Shown: positions 24,229-32,464 of the stretch, in pieces
Numbering within the stretch: the first letter of the stretch is position 1
How the letters are laid out: every line of letters begins with the position of its first letter
DNA from: a virus
DNA length: 48,386 bases
Reading direction: 5' to 3' (one strand)
Virus record (IMG/VR): IMGVR_UViG_3300021959_000074
Span: 1-48,386 of that record
Notes under the pieces: generated by a model
What the model was told of the DNA's origin: nothing
What the model saw: only the letters and a program-made list of their open reading frames with translations
Databases searched by the model: none
Translations under genes and position numbers: made by a program

Positions 24229-24623
24229 TTTCCCTGTTTCCATACATGAAAAGTTTTAAATTGCGAAATTGCTTGAAACCTATAGGTGTATAGTAATTTT
24301 GATTTATCTCTGCCTATAATATCTCTGCCTTCGATTAGTATCATAGAGTTGCCTTTAACTAGTATCGGAATCAATGGCGACAAATCATTAGTTTTATCTT
24401 TATCAACAAATGTCATCGTAATACCTGTAAAATCATTCAACTGATGTAAATCTGGAAGATAAACAATATTTTTTGCTCTAACTTTTAATGGATCATTACT
24501 TAAAACAAATACAGTATTAAAGAGATCTAAGATTTCTTCTAATTTATTAAATGCAGTTCCGTAGATAATAGCATTGTCTAAATCATTTGTAATTTTGGAT
24601 AATCTTTTTTTAAATTTACTCAT
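24225..24623 (-). CDS. Hypothetical protein paired with minus-strand glycosyltransferase
   Basis: A 132-aa protein of unknown function. It is predicted alpha/beta: KITNDLDNAIIYGTAFNKL, a TVFVLSNDPLKVRAKNIVYL segment, and GNSMILIEGRDIIGRDKSKL. No catalytic motif is visible. The stop overlaps the glycosyltransferase start (ATGA), so both are translated from one message. A TATAAATA late promoter lies 16 nt upstream of its predicted leader. An accessory or regulatory role for the glycosyltransferase is suggested by coupling only. Confidence 0.6.
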   Translation of the reverse strand: MSKFKKRLSKITNDLDNAIIYGTAFNKLEEILDLFNTVFVLSNDPLKVRAKNIVYLPDLHQLNDFTGITMTFVDKDKTNDLSPLIPILVKGNSMILIEGRDIIGRDKSKLLYTYRFQAISQFKTFHVWKQGK

Positions 24624-24630
24624 AATTCTA

Positions 24631-24638
24631 ATTAAATA
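24631..24638 (+). promoter_or_regulatory. Possible late promoter for copy E
   Basis: ATTAAATA with predicted +1 at 24644, 16 nt before the ATG at 24660. It lies in the divergent gap with the minus-strand late promoter and is a weaker match than most here. Confidence 0.35.
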
Positions 24639-24644
24639 CTCAGT

Positions 24645-24652
24645 TATTTATA
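24645..24652 (-). promoter_or_regulatory. Late promoter TATAAATA, minus strand
   Basis: A perfect late octamer on the minus strand, predicted +1 at 24639, giving a 16-nt leader to the ATG at 24623. No clear Shine-Dalgarno is present in that leader. Confidence 0.55.
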
Positions 24653-24659
24653 GAAACCT

Positions 24660-25490
24660 ATGAACTTTAGATTATATCGCGAATACGGAGCACTCAACAG
24701 CCATCCTGTGTTTGATGCATTTGAGCAAGGACTCAAGTCTCTTGGACATCATATCACTAATGATGGCGTTCCTGTTATTTGGTCAGTGTTATGGAATGGA
24801 AGAATGGCGCAAAACAAAGCCATTTACGATAACTGTCGTATTAATTTAAAAAATATTATTATCATAGAAGTAGGCAATCTTAGAAGAAATATAACCTGGA
24901 GAATTTCTATAGGGCATATTAATAATCTAGGACAATTTGCTAATGAGAATGACTTAGATCTAGATAGACCTAAAAAATTAGGCGTTTCTTTAAAAGAAGA
25001 AAACAAAAATAGAAAATCTGAAATCTTATTAGCTACACAACATCAAAAAAGTCTTCAGTGGCAAGGTATGCCTCCAATGGATCTTTGGGTAAAACAAACA
25101 GTCGATGAAATAAAAAATCATACTGATAGAAAAATCATAGTAAGACCTCATCCTAGATCACCGTTGAAACTAAATTTGCCAAATGTTGAAGTAGAAATTC
25201 CTAAACAGATACCCGGCACCTATGATGACTTTGATATAGATTACAATTATCATTGTGTTGTAAATCATAATAGTGGTCCTGCATTACAAGCCGCAATCAG
25301 CGGCGTTCCATGTATCTGTGATTTGAGTAGTTTAGCATATCCTGTATCGTCAAAGTTTGAAGAAATTGAAAAAATTTCACTTCCGGATAGAGAAGAATGG
25401 TTCTTAAAACTTTGCCATACTGAATGGACCGTAGAAGAAATAGCCCAAGGTATTCCGTTAAAACGCTTAGAACCCTTTATTAATGCTTGA
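24660..25490 (+). CDS. Putative GT-B-like glycosyltransferase, island family copy E
   Basis: A 276-aa copy with an intact RPHP motif: KIIVRPHPRSPLK near residue 160, preceded by EILLATQHQKSLQW and LWVKQTVDEIKNHTDRK, and followed by VVNHNSGPALQAAISGVPCI and CHTEWTVEEIAQGIPL. The N-terminal half has VIWSVLWNGRM and IIIIEVGNLRRNITWRISI, close to the capsule-glycosyltransferase '(v)E.GfLrr..' region. This copy is the best link between the family and KpsS/KpsC-type transferases. It diverges from the minus-strand pair and is followed by a consensus sigma-70 promoter. Confidence 0.68.
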   Translation: MNFRLYREYGALNSHPVFDAFEQGLKSLGHHITNDGVPVIWSVLWNGRMAQNKAIYDNCRINLKNIIIIEVGNLRRNITWRISIGHINNLGQFANENDLDLDRPKKLGVSLKEENKNRKSEILLATQHQKSLQWQGMPPMDLWVKQTVDEIKNHTDRKIIVRPHPRSPLKLNLPNVEVEIPKQIPGTYDDFDIDYNYHCVVNHNSGPALQAAISGVPCICDLSSLAYPVSSKFEEIEKISLPDREEWFLKLCHTEWTVEEIAQGIPLKRLEPFINA

Positions 25491-25515
25491 CATAGCATTT
25501 TAAACTTGTTATAAT
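25487..25515 (+). promoter_or_regulatory. Consensus sigma-70 promoter, leaderless geometry
   Basis: TTGACA at 25487-25492, a 17-nt spacer, and TATAAT at 25510-25515, both perfect. With the -10 box ending at -7, +1 is 25522, the A of the next ATG. No Shine-Dalgarno sequence is present. Confidence 0.8.
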
Positions 25516-25521
25516 ATAAAA

Positions 25522-26712
25522 ATGTCTCAGAGTTCATACATAGAAGATATCTTTCTCGAATTTTATTCAACCATATTGGTCCAAGGTGTAGTCATACAGC
25601 ATCAAGATAGAACTGCGGCTTCTAGTTTTTATACTACTATATCAAACGGCAACGCTCTTACGAAAAATCAAGGAAATTATATTTTAAGAATACTAGAGAA
25701 ATATAAAAATACTATGGCCGACATAGGTGTTGATTATATCGAGGATATAAAAAATCCTCAATGGGCACAACCGTTCCGTGTCATAGATATGAGCAAGAAA
25801 GTTTTCGTAGAAACTGATAATGAAAAAAATATTAATGTCTGTTTAAAGTTCCCTTATCAATTATTAGAAGCATTTGATGTTGAGTTGTTTCCCACAACAA
25901 ACGAATCCGCAAGAGCTATGTGGCATCCAGAACGGAAGATTAGAACCATAAACATCTATGAAGCCAATCTAATACACATTTATGAATTTTGTAAGAAATA
26001 TGAATTTGAAATAGATGAAACTTTCATGGTAGCACTAAGTGAAGTGGAAGAGATATGGCAAAATCAAGAAGATATACTTCCTAGATGTACAGTGTTCGAT
26101 AATCAAGTCATCCTCAAAAATGTAAATGAAGAAACACAACAATGGTTCGATAATAATAAAAATGGAAATATCAATAATGATTTATTTCTAGCCAAAAGTA
26201 TGGGATTGTTATATGACAAAAACCCTATTACTCACATGGAACGTATAGCATCTACAAATACCAATATGTTCTTTTGGAAACATAATACTAGAGAACTTTT
26301 TGAGATGTGCCTGGATATAGAAGGAAAAATAGCTATTATAATGGATCGATCTCAAGACGGATTAGATTGGATTGAACAGATTACATCTTCAGCAGAAGCC
26401 GCAGGATATAAAAATACAGATATCAAAGTTGGATTTAGAACTAGAGCCAATGACGAATCTAATTTTAACGAATGGGTAGCGAACAAAGGATACGGTGGAA
26501 AAATGTTAGATGGTAAGATATACATTTTTAACCATAAACCACCTAAGTGGTTGTTTAAAGATAACATTTCTGTTAAAATGTTAATAACAAACGCATTAAT
26601 TCCAGCGAGTACAAGGTTAACTAGAGAATGGATTTCTAGTCATCCGTGTGTTGTATTTGCTAATGAGTTTGAACCAACCCCGTACAGTGAGGTAGAGATT
26701 GGCAAATTGTAA
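25522..26712 (+). CDS. Conserved replication-region protein upstream of uvsW, unknown function
   Basis: A 396-aa protein that I do not recognise. The N-terminal 90 residues (SSYIEDIFLEFYSTILVQGV, then GNYILRILEKYKNTMADIG) look helical; the rest is mixed alpha/beta with Trp-rich acidic segments (NMFFWKHNTRELFEMCLDIE, then KIAIIMDRSQDGLDWIEQI). The C-terminus has SVKMLITNALIPASTRLT and HPCVVFANE, suggestive of a Rossmann-like strand order. It is driven by a perfect early promoter with no leader, and its 3' end overlaps uvsW by 14 nt, so a role linked to DNA repair or replication is likely. The short spacing suggests cotranslation with UvsW. Confidence 0.7.
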   Translation: MSQSSYIEDIFLEFYSTILVQGVVIQHQDRTAASSFYTTISNGNALTKNQGNYILRILEKYKNTMADIGVDYIEDIKNPQWAQPFRVIDMSKKVFVETDNEKNINVCLKFPYQLLEAFDVELFPTTNESARAMWHPERKIRTINIYEANLIHIYEFCKKYEFEIDETFMVALSEVEEIWQNQEDILPRCTVFDNQVILKNVNEETQQWFDNNKNGNINNDLFLAKSMGLLYDKNPITHMERIASTNTNMFFWKHNTRELFEMCLDIEGKIAIIMDRSQDGLDWIEQITSSAEAAGYKNTDIKVGFRTRANDESNFNEWVANKGYGGKMLDGKIYIFNHKPPKWLFKDNISVKMLITNALIPASTRLTREWISSHPCVVFANEFEPTPYSEVEIGKL

Positions 26713-28153
26713 ATTAGTAATTAAAGACGAAGTTAACATTAAGTTAGATGGACTTGCTGTCGAAACACGGAGAAAAATAGCGAACAAACTAAAGTATGAA
26801 TTGCCATATGCCAGACATATGCCTGCTTATAGATTAGGAAGATGGGACGGCACTGTAAGCTTCTTTGGAATAGGCGGTACTGGATTCTTAGCACATCTCG
26901 AAACTATTCTTCCGATAGTAGAAGGCGACGGTTATGAAATAGAAGTTGAGGACTTACGACATCCTACTACGTTTGACTTCAAAAAGATAGACGAAAATTA
27001 TTGGGCAGATCAAGAAAAAGTATGGCCTAAAGGACACGGCGAAGAAGGTAAGCCTATCGTGTTACGTGACTATCAGTATGATGTAGTTAATAAGTTTTTG
27101 GAGAATCCGCAGTCATTACAAGAAGTCGCTACTGGTGCTGGAAAGACTATTACCACAGCAACACTAAGCCAACTGTGTGAGCCGTATGGTAGGACTATGG
27201 TTATCGTTCCTAACAAGAGTTTAGTAGTCCAGACAGAAGAGGATTACATCAACTTAGGATTAGATGTGGGTGTGTACTTCGGTGACAGAAAAGAACTAGG
27301 ACGCACACACACTATCTGCACTTGGCAGAGTCTAAATGTTTTAGATAAAAAGAGTTATGATTCAGACACATTATCTCTAGCAGAATTCGCAGAAGGAGTT
27401 AGTGCTATAATTATTGATGAAGTCCATCAGGCAAAAGCAGATGTTCTCAAAAAATTATTGACACAAAATTTTAAAAACTGTGTAATACGTTGGGGACTTA
27501 CAGGAACGATTCCTAAAGAAGAATGGCAATATCAAAGTTTGTTAGCCAGCATAGGACCTGTTACAAATAGAGTCAGTGCATATGATTTGCAACAAAAAAA
27601 TGTTTTAGCAAATCTACAGATTAATATTTTACAGAGTGTAGATGTAGAACAATTTAGAAACTATCAGGAAGAGTATACTTTTCTTGTTACAGATGATACT
27701 AGACTAACATGGATGGCAAAAACTATCAATGATGTTAGCCAATCAGGAAATACTCTAGTACTAGTTAATAGGATTGATACTGGAAATAAGCTAATGGAAC
27801 GCTTACCGGATGCTGTATTCATTAGCGGATCTGTAAAACTAGACGAACGCAAGGAGGAGTATGATGAAATTAAAACGAGTGATAACAAGATTATTGTTGC
27901 TACTTATGGTGTTGCCGCTGTTGGTATTAATATCCCTAGGATTTTTAACCTCGTTCTTATTGAACCTGGTAAGTCATTTGTTAGGGTTATCCAGAGTATC
28001 GGGCGTGGCATTCGCAAAGCGGAGGACAAAGATTTCGTGCAAATCTGGGACTTAACGTCAACCTGTAAGTATGCCAAGCGTCATTTAACAGAACGTAAGA
28101 AATTTTACAAAGAAGCGAAATATCCATTTACAATTACAAAGATTAATATTTAA
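26699..28153 (+). CDS. uvsW: UvsW-type DNA/RNA helicase
   Basis: A 484-aa superfamily 2 helicase that unwinds R-loops and branch-migrates recombination intermediates in T4, ending origin-type replication. The N-terminal region (KLKYELPYARHMPAYRLGRW, then TVSFFGIGGTGFL) is the UvsW-specific domain. Helicase motifs are Walker A ATGAGKT at about residues 144-150, DEVH near residue 240, a TGTIPKEEW motif III near residue 268 and QSIGRGIR motif VI near residue 430. The start is a TTG at 26699 inside the preceding gene; no in-frame ATG exists near it. T4 UvsW is 502 aa. Confidence 0.92.
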   Translation: MANCKLVIKDEVNIKLDGLAVETRRKIANKLKYELPYARHMPAYRLGRWDGTVSFFGIGGTGFLAHLETILPIVEGDGYEIEVEDLRHPTTFDFKKIDENYWADQEKVWPKGHGEEGKPIVLRDYQYDVVNKFLENPQSLQEVATGAGKTITTATLSQLCEPYGRTMVIVPNKSLVVQTEEDYINLGLDVGVYFGDRKELGRTHTICTWQSLNVLDKKSYDSDTLSLAEFAEGVSAIIIDEVHQAKADVLKKLLTQNFKNCVIRWGLTGTIPKEEWQYQSLLASIGPVTNRVSAYDLQQKNVLANLQINILQSVDVEQFRNYQEEYTFLVTDDTRLTWMAKTINDVSQSGNTLVLVNRIDTGNKLMERLPDAVFISGSVKLDERKEEYDEIKTSDNKIIVATYGVAAVGINIPRIFNLVLIEPGKSFVRVIQSIGRGIRKAEDKDFVQIWDLTSTCKYAKRHLTERKKFYKEAKYPFTITKINI

Positions 28154-28788
28154 TGTATCCTTTAGAACCTACTACCTTTAAAGAAAATCCATTCGAATGG
28201 GAATGGTTTGATAGAGACTTTTTTTGCAGTCCAGATGGAACTAAGGAATTTCCAAATCATCATTGTAAATTAACTTGGATTAAAAGTATTCCTTATATAA
28301 AAAATTATCGAAATGCTGTAGATATCGGATGTCGTGATGGAGAGTACACAAGATATCTTCATAAAGATTTTAATCATGTATTTTGTTTTGATTATAGAAA
28401 AAGAAAACTTTTTCATAAAAACGTAGATTTAAAAAAGATAACACATTTTAAATGCGGACTAGCTGACGAACATAAGATAGAAAAAGTAAGTGGCGGCGGA
28501 AGCATGACCGCTGGAAAAATTCCTAAAGAGAATTGGTACGAAGAACAACTTTATACCTTAGACGAATTTAATCTTCCAGATATAGATTATATTAAAATTG
28601 ATGTAGATGGATATGAACTTAAAGTTTTAAAAGGGTGTGTTAATACCATAGAAAAATACTCGCCTTTATTAATAATAGAACAAGAAGGAACTGATAGAGA
28701 TGCTATTGCTTTCTGTCAAACACTTGGATATCAGATAAGTGATTGGGACGATGATCACAGAAATGTAATTATGAGGAAAACTAAATGA
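28153..28788 (+). CDS. FkbM-family methyltransferase
   Basis: A 211-aa SAM-dependent methyltransferase. Motif I is AVDIGCRDGEYTRYL near residue 56, and the FkbM signature DYIKIDVDGYELKVLKG is at about residues 150-166, where the D and E residues contact substrate and cofactor. C-terminal PLLIIEQEG completes the fold. Sugars or sugar-linked hydroxyls are the usual acceptors. The ATG overlaps the uvsW stop (TAATG), so the second part of the island continues directly from uvsW. A 28785 overlap joins it to the next gene. Confidence 0.8.
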   Translation: MYPLEPTTFKENPFEWEWFDRDFFCSPDGTKEFPNHHCKLTWIKSIPYIKNYRNAVDIGCRDGEYTRYLHKDFNHVFCFDYRKRKLFHKNVDLKKITHFKCGLADEHKIEKVSGGGSMTAGKIPKENWYEEQLYTLDEFNLPDIDYIKIDVDGYELKVLKGCVNTIEKYSPLLIIEQEGTDRDAIAFCQTLGYQISDWDDDHRNVIMRKTK

Positions 28789-29291
28789 AAATATTAACGT
28801 TAGAAAATAGAGCATTTGATCTAAATGAATTGCCAGAGGAGGTAGATGAGGGTACGAGATTTAATGTTTTAGACAACAGCAATCCTCAAGAGCCGGATTT
28901 CTTTTTTATGCCTCTTATATTTTTAGAATCATTTAACAGTCCTGCAATACTGTTAAACATAGGAGGATACGAAGTACAGATGCCTTTGGATTGGTGTATG
29001 GTTGTAGCAGATAGCGAATCCGGATTAGATCCAGAAATACTTCCGCTGACATCAATCAATGAGCGTGGGTTTGACGCAATGGTTTTCAATCCAATTGCAG
29101 GATATCGAACAGAATATATGCCTATTGAAATACTTAACATCTATCAAGATGTTAAATGGTATTTTCCTAAAATGAAAAACGGACAATTATTAACTGTTCC
29201 GTTAAATGATGATTTAAATCCTCCGTGTGCATATTTTGTTAAAGAAGTTTCTAGACAGAGCGAAATTATACAACTGGACAAATTGCTCTAA
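28785..29291 (+). CDS. Conserved T4-like phage protein, unknown function
   Basis: A 168-aa protein of unknown function. It resembles a widespread protein of marine T4-like phages from the region near uvsW: DFFFMPLIFLESFNSPAILL, then GGYEVQMPLDWCMVVADSES, LPLTSINERGFDAMVFNP and VKWYFPKMKNGQLLTVPL. It has no membrane segment or recognisable enzymatic motif. Unlike its neighbours it is not obviously a glycan gene, so it may be the core phage gene into which the island has been inserted. Both ends overlap neighbouring genes. Confidence 0.7.
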   Translation: MKILTLENRAFDLNELPEEVDEGTRFNVLDNSNPQEPDFFFMPLIFLESFNSPAILLNIGGYEVQMPLDWCMVVADSESGLDPEILPLTSINERGFDAMVFNPIAGYRTEYMPIEILNIYQDVKWYFPKMKNGQLLTVPLNDDLNPPCAYFVKEVSRQSEIIQLDKLL

Positions 29292-29797
29292 TGGCGAATA
29301 GCAATGATAGATTAATTGTTCCACGAACTATAGAATGGAATAGAAAGAAAAGTAGTAGAAGACATGTTCTTCAGTGGTTAATAGAAACTTATAACTGTAA
29401 CACTATGATAGAAATTGGTGTGAGAAACGGAGGTACTTCGTTTTATCTTCTTGATCTGTTTCCTAATTTAACAGTATATGGCATAGATACTAATATTAGT
29501 CAATTTTATTCTTCTGAAATACAAGAAAAATATGGAGATAGATTAATAGTATTAAAAGGAATGAGTCATACATTGGCTGATTTTATTCCAGATAACTCCA
29601 TTGATATCATTTTTATAGATGGTAATCATAAGTATGAATTTGTAAGAAAAGATATACAATTATATACTCCTAAACTGAAAAAAGGAGGATTGATAACAGG
29701 ACATGATATTGACTACCCAGGTGTAAATCAAGCAGTAACCGAGTTAGTAAAGAAATATGATGTCGGTCCTAACAATGTGTGGTTCAAAAAACTCTAA
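29291..29797 (+). CDS. SAM-dependent methyltransferase (CmcI/Methyltransf_24-like)
   Basis: A 168-aa methyltransferase. NTMIEIGVRNGGTSFYLLDL near residue 36 is motif I, followed by VYGIDTNISQF (motif II) and IDIIFIDGNHKYEFVRKDIQ near residue 112, the metal-linked 'DG.H.Y..v..D' of the CmcI/cephalosporin-hydroxylase-like and Methyltransf_24 groups. GGLITGHDIDYPGVNQAV then completes the core. Such enzymes commonly methylate sugar hydroxyls in phage and capsule clusters. The gene overlaps the previous one by one base and is followed by a new late promoter. Confidence 0.8.
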   Translation: MANSNDRLIVPRTIEWNRKKSSRRHVLQWLIETYNCNTMIEIGVRNGGTSFYLLDLFPNLTVYGIDTNISQFYSSEIQEKYGDRLIVLKGMSHTLADFIPDNSIDIIFIDGNHKYEFVRKDIQLYTPKLKKGGLITGHDIDYPGVNQAVTELVKKYDVGPNNVWFKKL

Positions 29798-29805
29798 GGT
29801 AAATA
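29798..29805 (+). promoter_or_regulatory. Late promoter for the cupin gene
   Basis: GGTAAATA with predicted +1 at 29811, giving a 21-nt leader with AAGGG at 29822-29826 before the ATG at 29832. This late gene therefore has an ordinary Shine-Dalgarno leader. Confidence 0.5.
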
Positions 29806-29831
29806 AACAGAGCACTTAATTAAGGGTAGTT

Positions 29832-30182
29832 ATGATAGAAGGAAAAGTCTGGGGTCAAACTGAACTCATAGAAGCAAATTCTAGTTTAGAATTCCATCGT
29901 ATAGATATTAAAAAAGGTGGAACTTGTTCTAAACATAAACACAAATTTAAATTCAACGGATTTTATGTTGTATCTGGTAAACTATCTGTAAAAGTTTGGA
30001 AGAACGACTATGACTTAGTAGATGAAACAATAGTCACAGAAGGCCAATACACTGTCGTAAGACCGGGAGAATATCATCAGTTCGAAGCATTAGAAAATAC
30101 GTTAGCTTTTGAATTATATTGGGCACATTTCGATCACGACGACATTGAAAGAACAAGCGTAGGATATATTAGTAAAAAATGA
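29832..30182 (+). CDS. Single-domain cupin
   Basis: A 116-aa cupin barrel. Metal-binding positions are suggested by CSKHKHKFKFNGFYVVSGKL (motif 1, residues 37-56, HxH-type) and VVRPGEYHQFEAL (motif 2, 'PG..H.f.'). It is similar in style to the cupin domain of the fusion at 18396 and to phosphomannose isomerase-like cupins near sugar pathways, but it lacks a nucleotidyltransferase domain. A sugar-phosphate isomerase or epimerase role is a reasonable guess. It is translated from its own late promoter and overlaps the next gene by 4 nt (ATGA). Confidence 0.75.
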   Translation: MIEGKVWGQTELIEANSSLEFHRIDIKKGGTCSKHKHKFKFNGFYVVSGKLSVKVWKNDYDLVDETIVTEGQYTVVRPGEYHQFEALENTLAFELYWAHFDHDDIERTSVGYISKK

Positions 30183-30883
30183 AAATCGGACTAGTTTCAA
30201 CATTTAGTGATACCGGATATAACGAATATGCACACGTGTTTGTTGATGGTATAGAAAAGTATTTTGATTCAAGCATTGTTATAAATTTGTATACCGATAA
30301 TGTAAAAATTAATAGTCCAAAAATTAACACCATACCTTTAGAAAATTCAATTCCAGACTTAGTTAAATTTAAAAATAGAAACAAAAATAAATTACATAAA
30401 AACTTTTTGTTTGATGCTGTAAGATTTAGTCATAAAAGTTATGCTATTTGGCATGCTTCAGAAAACATTAATACAGACATTTTAATATGGTTAGATGCTG
30501 ATACGTTAATTAAAAAAGAAATCACTTCGGATTACTTAAAACAATTTCTTCCTAAAGGATACTTTACAAGCTATTTAGGCAGAGCAAGAAATTATACTGA
30601 AACTGGTTTTTTAGCATTTAATTTAGGACATCCTTATAGAAAAGAGTTTTTCGAAGAATATAAAGGGTATTATGATAGTGATAAAATTTATACACTAAAC
30701 GCATTTACAGATTGTCATGTTTACGATGCCACAAGGATTAACTTTGAAAATAATAAGAAAATTAAATCTTTTAATTTAACTCCTGCATTGAATAAAAATA
30801 ATTTTAATAAAACATTTGTCGGACATATGATTCATTTCAAGGGCGATAAAAAAACAAAAATGTCACAAGGAAGTTTAAAATGA
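30179..30883 (+). CDS. GT-A glycosyltransferase with DAD motif (paralog of the one at 23389)
   Basis: A 234-aa glycosyltransferase. The metal motif is D106-A-D108 (LIWLDADTLI); SYLGRARNYTETGFLAFNL and FTDCHVYDATR correspond to the same blocks in the 279-aa paralog on the minus strand, and a GHMIHFKGDKKTKM tail ends it. It lacks the longer C-terminal extension of that paralog. Divergence between the two copies is large, suggesting different donors or acceptors. ATGA overlaps join it to the cupin upstream and to the dehydratase gene downstream. Confidence 0.75.
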   Translation: MKIGLVSTFSDTGYNEYAHVFVDGIEKYFDSSIVINLYTDNVKINSPKINTIPLENSIPDLVKFKNRNKNKLHKNFLFDAVRFSHKSYAIWHASENINTDILIWLDADTLIKKEITSDYLKQFLPKGYFTSYLGRARNYTETGFLAFNLGHPYRKEFFEEYKGYYDSDKIYTLNAFTDCHVYDATRINFENNKKIKSFNLTPALNKNNFNKTFVGHMIHFKGDKKTKMSQGSLK

Positions 30884-31848
30884 AAAAAATAGCGTTTGTT
30901 ACCGGATTAACCGGTCAAGACGGTCCGTATCTATCAAAATTTTTGTTAGAGAAAGGATATGAAGTCTACGGTCTTATAAAAAGATATTCCAATCCAAATT
31001 TAGATAATATTAAATTTTTAGGAATTGAAAATGATATAGAATTAATTACTGGTGATATCACTGATGAAAATTCTATGAATCATATCATTAAAACTATTAA
31101 ACCAGAAGAATTTTATAATTTAGCGGCACAGAGTTTTGTTGGCGCTAGTTGGGAACTTAATAAATTAACAACAGAAACAAATTCTATGGGTCCGTTGAAC
31201 ATACTAAACTCTATTAGATTGAATAATCCTAGTACACGATATTATCAAGCAAGTACCAGTGAAATGTATGGAAACAGTGACGGTACTAAACAGCATGAAA
31301 ATACTCCGTTTAAGCCAAGAAGTCCGTATGGTGTATCAAAACTATATGCTTATTGGATCACTATTAATTTTCGTGAAAGCTACAGTCTTCATGCTTCAAA
31401 TGGTATTTTGTTTAATCATGAATCTCCATTAAGAGGAATAGATTTTGTTACAAGAAAAATAACCGACGCTGTTGCTAGAATTAAATTAGGGCTTTCAGAT
31501 ACGATAACTTTAGGTAACTTAGATTCTAAAAGAGATTGGGGATTTGCTGGCGATTACGTTGAAGCGATGTGGATGATGGTACAACAAAAAGAACCAGGCG
31601 ATTATGTTATATCAACTGGCGAACAACATAGTATAGGAGAATTATTAGACGTAGCATTTAATCATGTCGGTATTACTGATTATCAAAAATACGTAAAATC
31701 AGATCCAAGATTCAAACGCCCTGCAGAATTACATAGTCTCTGCGGAGACAGCTCAAAAGCAACAGCGTTGTTAGGATGGACTCCTAAAGTAACATTTGAA
31801 GAATTAATAAAAATGATGGTCGATGCAGATATTAAAAGATTATCTTAA
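30880..31848 (+). CDS. gmd: GDP-mannose 4,6-dehydratase
   Basis: A 322-aa short-chain dehydrogenase/epimerase-type enzyme that converts GDP-D-mannose to GDP-4-keto-6-deoxy-D-mannose, the branch point to GDP-fucose, rhamnose and perosamine. TGLTGQDGPYLSKFLLEKGY at residues 8-27 is the NAD(P)-binding glycine motif. FYNLAAQSFVGASW, STSEMYGNS and the catalytic SPYGVSKLYAYW (Y-x3-K) follow, as do GILFNHESPLRG and RDWGFAGDYVEAMW, all diagnostic of Gmd. The length is a little below the usual 345-370 aa. No fucose synthase or perosamine synthase is in the window, so the product's fate is unknown. Confidence 0.93.
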   Translation: MKKIAFVTGLTGQDGPYLSKFLLEKGYEVYGLIKRYSNPNLDNIKFLGIENDIELITGDITDENSMNHIIKTIKPEEFYNLAAQSFVGASWELNKLTTETNSMGPLNILNSIRLNNPSTRYYQASTSEMYGNSDGTKQHENTPFKPRSPYGVSKLYAYWITINFRESYSLHASNGILFNHESPLRGIDFVTRKITDAVARIKLGLSDTITLGNLDSKRDWGFAGDYVEAMWMMVQQKEPGDYVISTGEQHSIGELLDVAFNHVGITDYQKYVKSDPRFKRPAELHSLCGDSSKATALLGWTPKVTFEELIKMMVDADIKRLS

Positions 31849-31881
31849 TAAACAATATTACAATATAGTAAGAAGAAAATA

Positions 31882-32454
31882 ATGGCATTAGAAAAACACT
31901 TAGGCGGGCATGCTGATAAAACACATTTAGATCATGGTGCTTTAACATTTTTAAAAAATACCTTTAACGCAAAAAGCTATTTAGATATAGGCTGTGGTCC
32001 CGGAGGAATGGTACAATTAGCAGAAGAAATGGGTCTGGATTCAAAAGGCATAGATGGAGATTATACTGTTAATCGATACAACGAAGATAGATTTCTAATA
32101 CACGATTTTACTAAAGGACCAGCACCTTTGTCAGGAACATACGACATAGGATGGAGTGTTGAATTTGTTGAACATGTCTATGAACAGTATATTCCTAATT
32201 TCATAAAAGCCTTCCAATCTTGCAAAACTATATTAATGACGTATGCTCCTCCTGGTTGGGAAGGCCATCATCATGTCAATCTACAAGAAGAAAAATATTG
32301 GATCGATACTTTTAAAAATTATGGGCTGATCTATAATGAGGACTATACTAAACAAGTTCGAGTAGCATCAACATTAAACCTTAAGGTTAAAAAAGGAAAA
32401 AAAGCGTTTGTGAGAAACCGAGGGTTATTATTTATGAATTCAAATGTAAATTAA
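31882..32454 (+). CDS. SAM-dependent methyltransferase
   Basis: A 190-aa class I methyltransferase. YLDIGCGPGGMVQLAEEMG at about residues 34-52 is motif I, GIDGDYTVN is motif II, and the SGTYDIGWSVEFVEHVYEQY segment is the conserved post-IV region ('D..w..e..EHv'). MTYAPPGWEGHHHVN then suggests a substrate loop. The C-terminal tail is basic. It is separated from gmd by 33 nt containing an AAGAAG ribosome binding site, so it is transcribed in the same unit. Acceptor unknown; sugar or lipid-linked intermediates fit the context. Confidence 0.78.
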   Translation: MALEKHLGGHADKTHLDHGALTFLKNTFNAKSYLDIGCGPGGMVQLAEEMGLDSKGIDGDYTVNRYNEDRFLIHDFTKGPAPLSGTYDIGWSVEFVEHVYEQYIPNFIKAFQSCKTILMTYAPPGWEGHHHVNLQEEKYWIDTFKNYGLIYNEDYTKQVRVASTLNLKVKKGKKAFVRNRGLLFMNSNVN

Positions 32455-32464
32455 TGTTACTGTT

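Noticed and set aside
27458-27486. TTGACA-N17-TGTAAT inside uvsW
   Set aside because: The -10 hexamer is weak and no downstream gene start would use it; kept out of the features.
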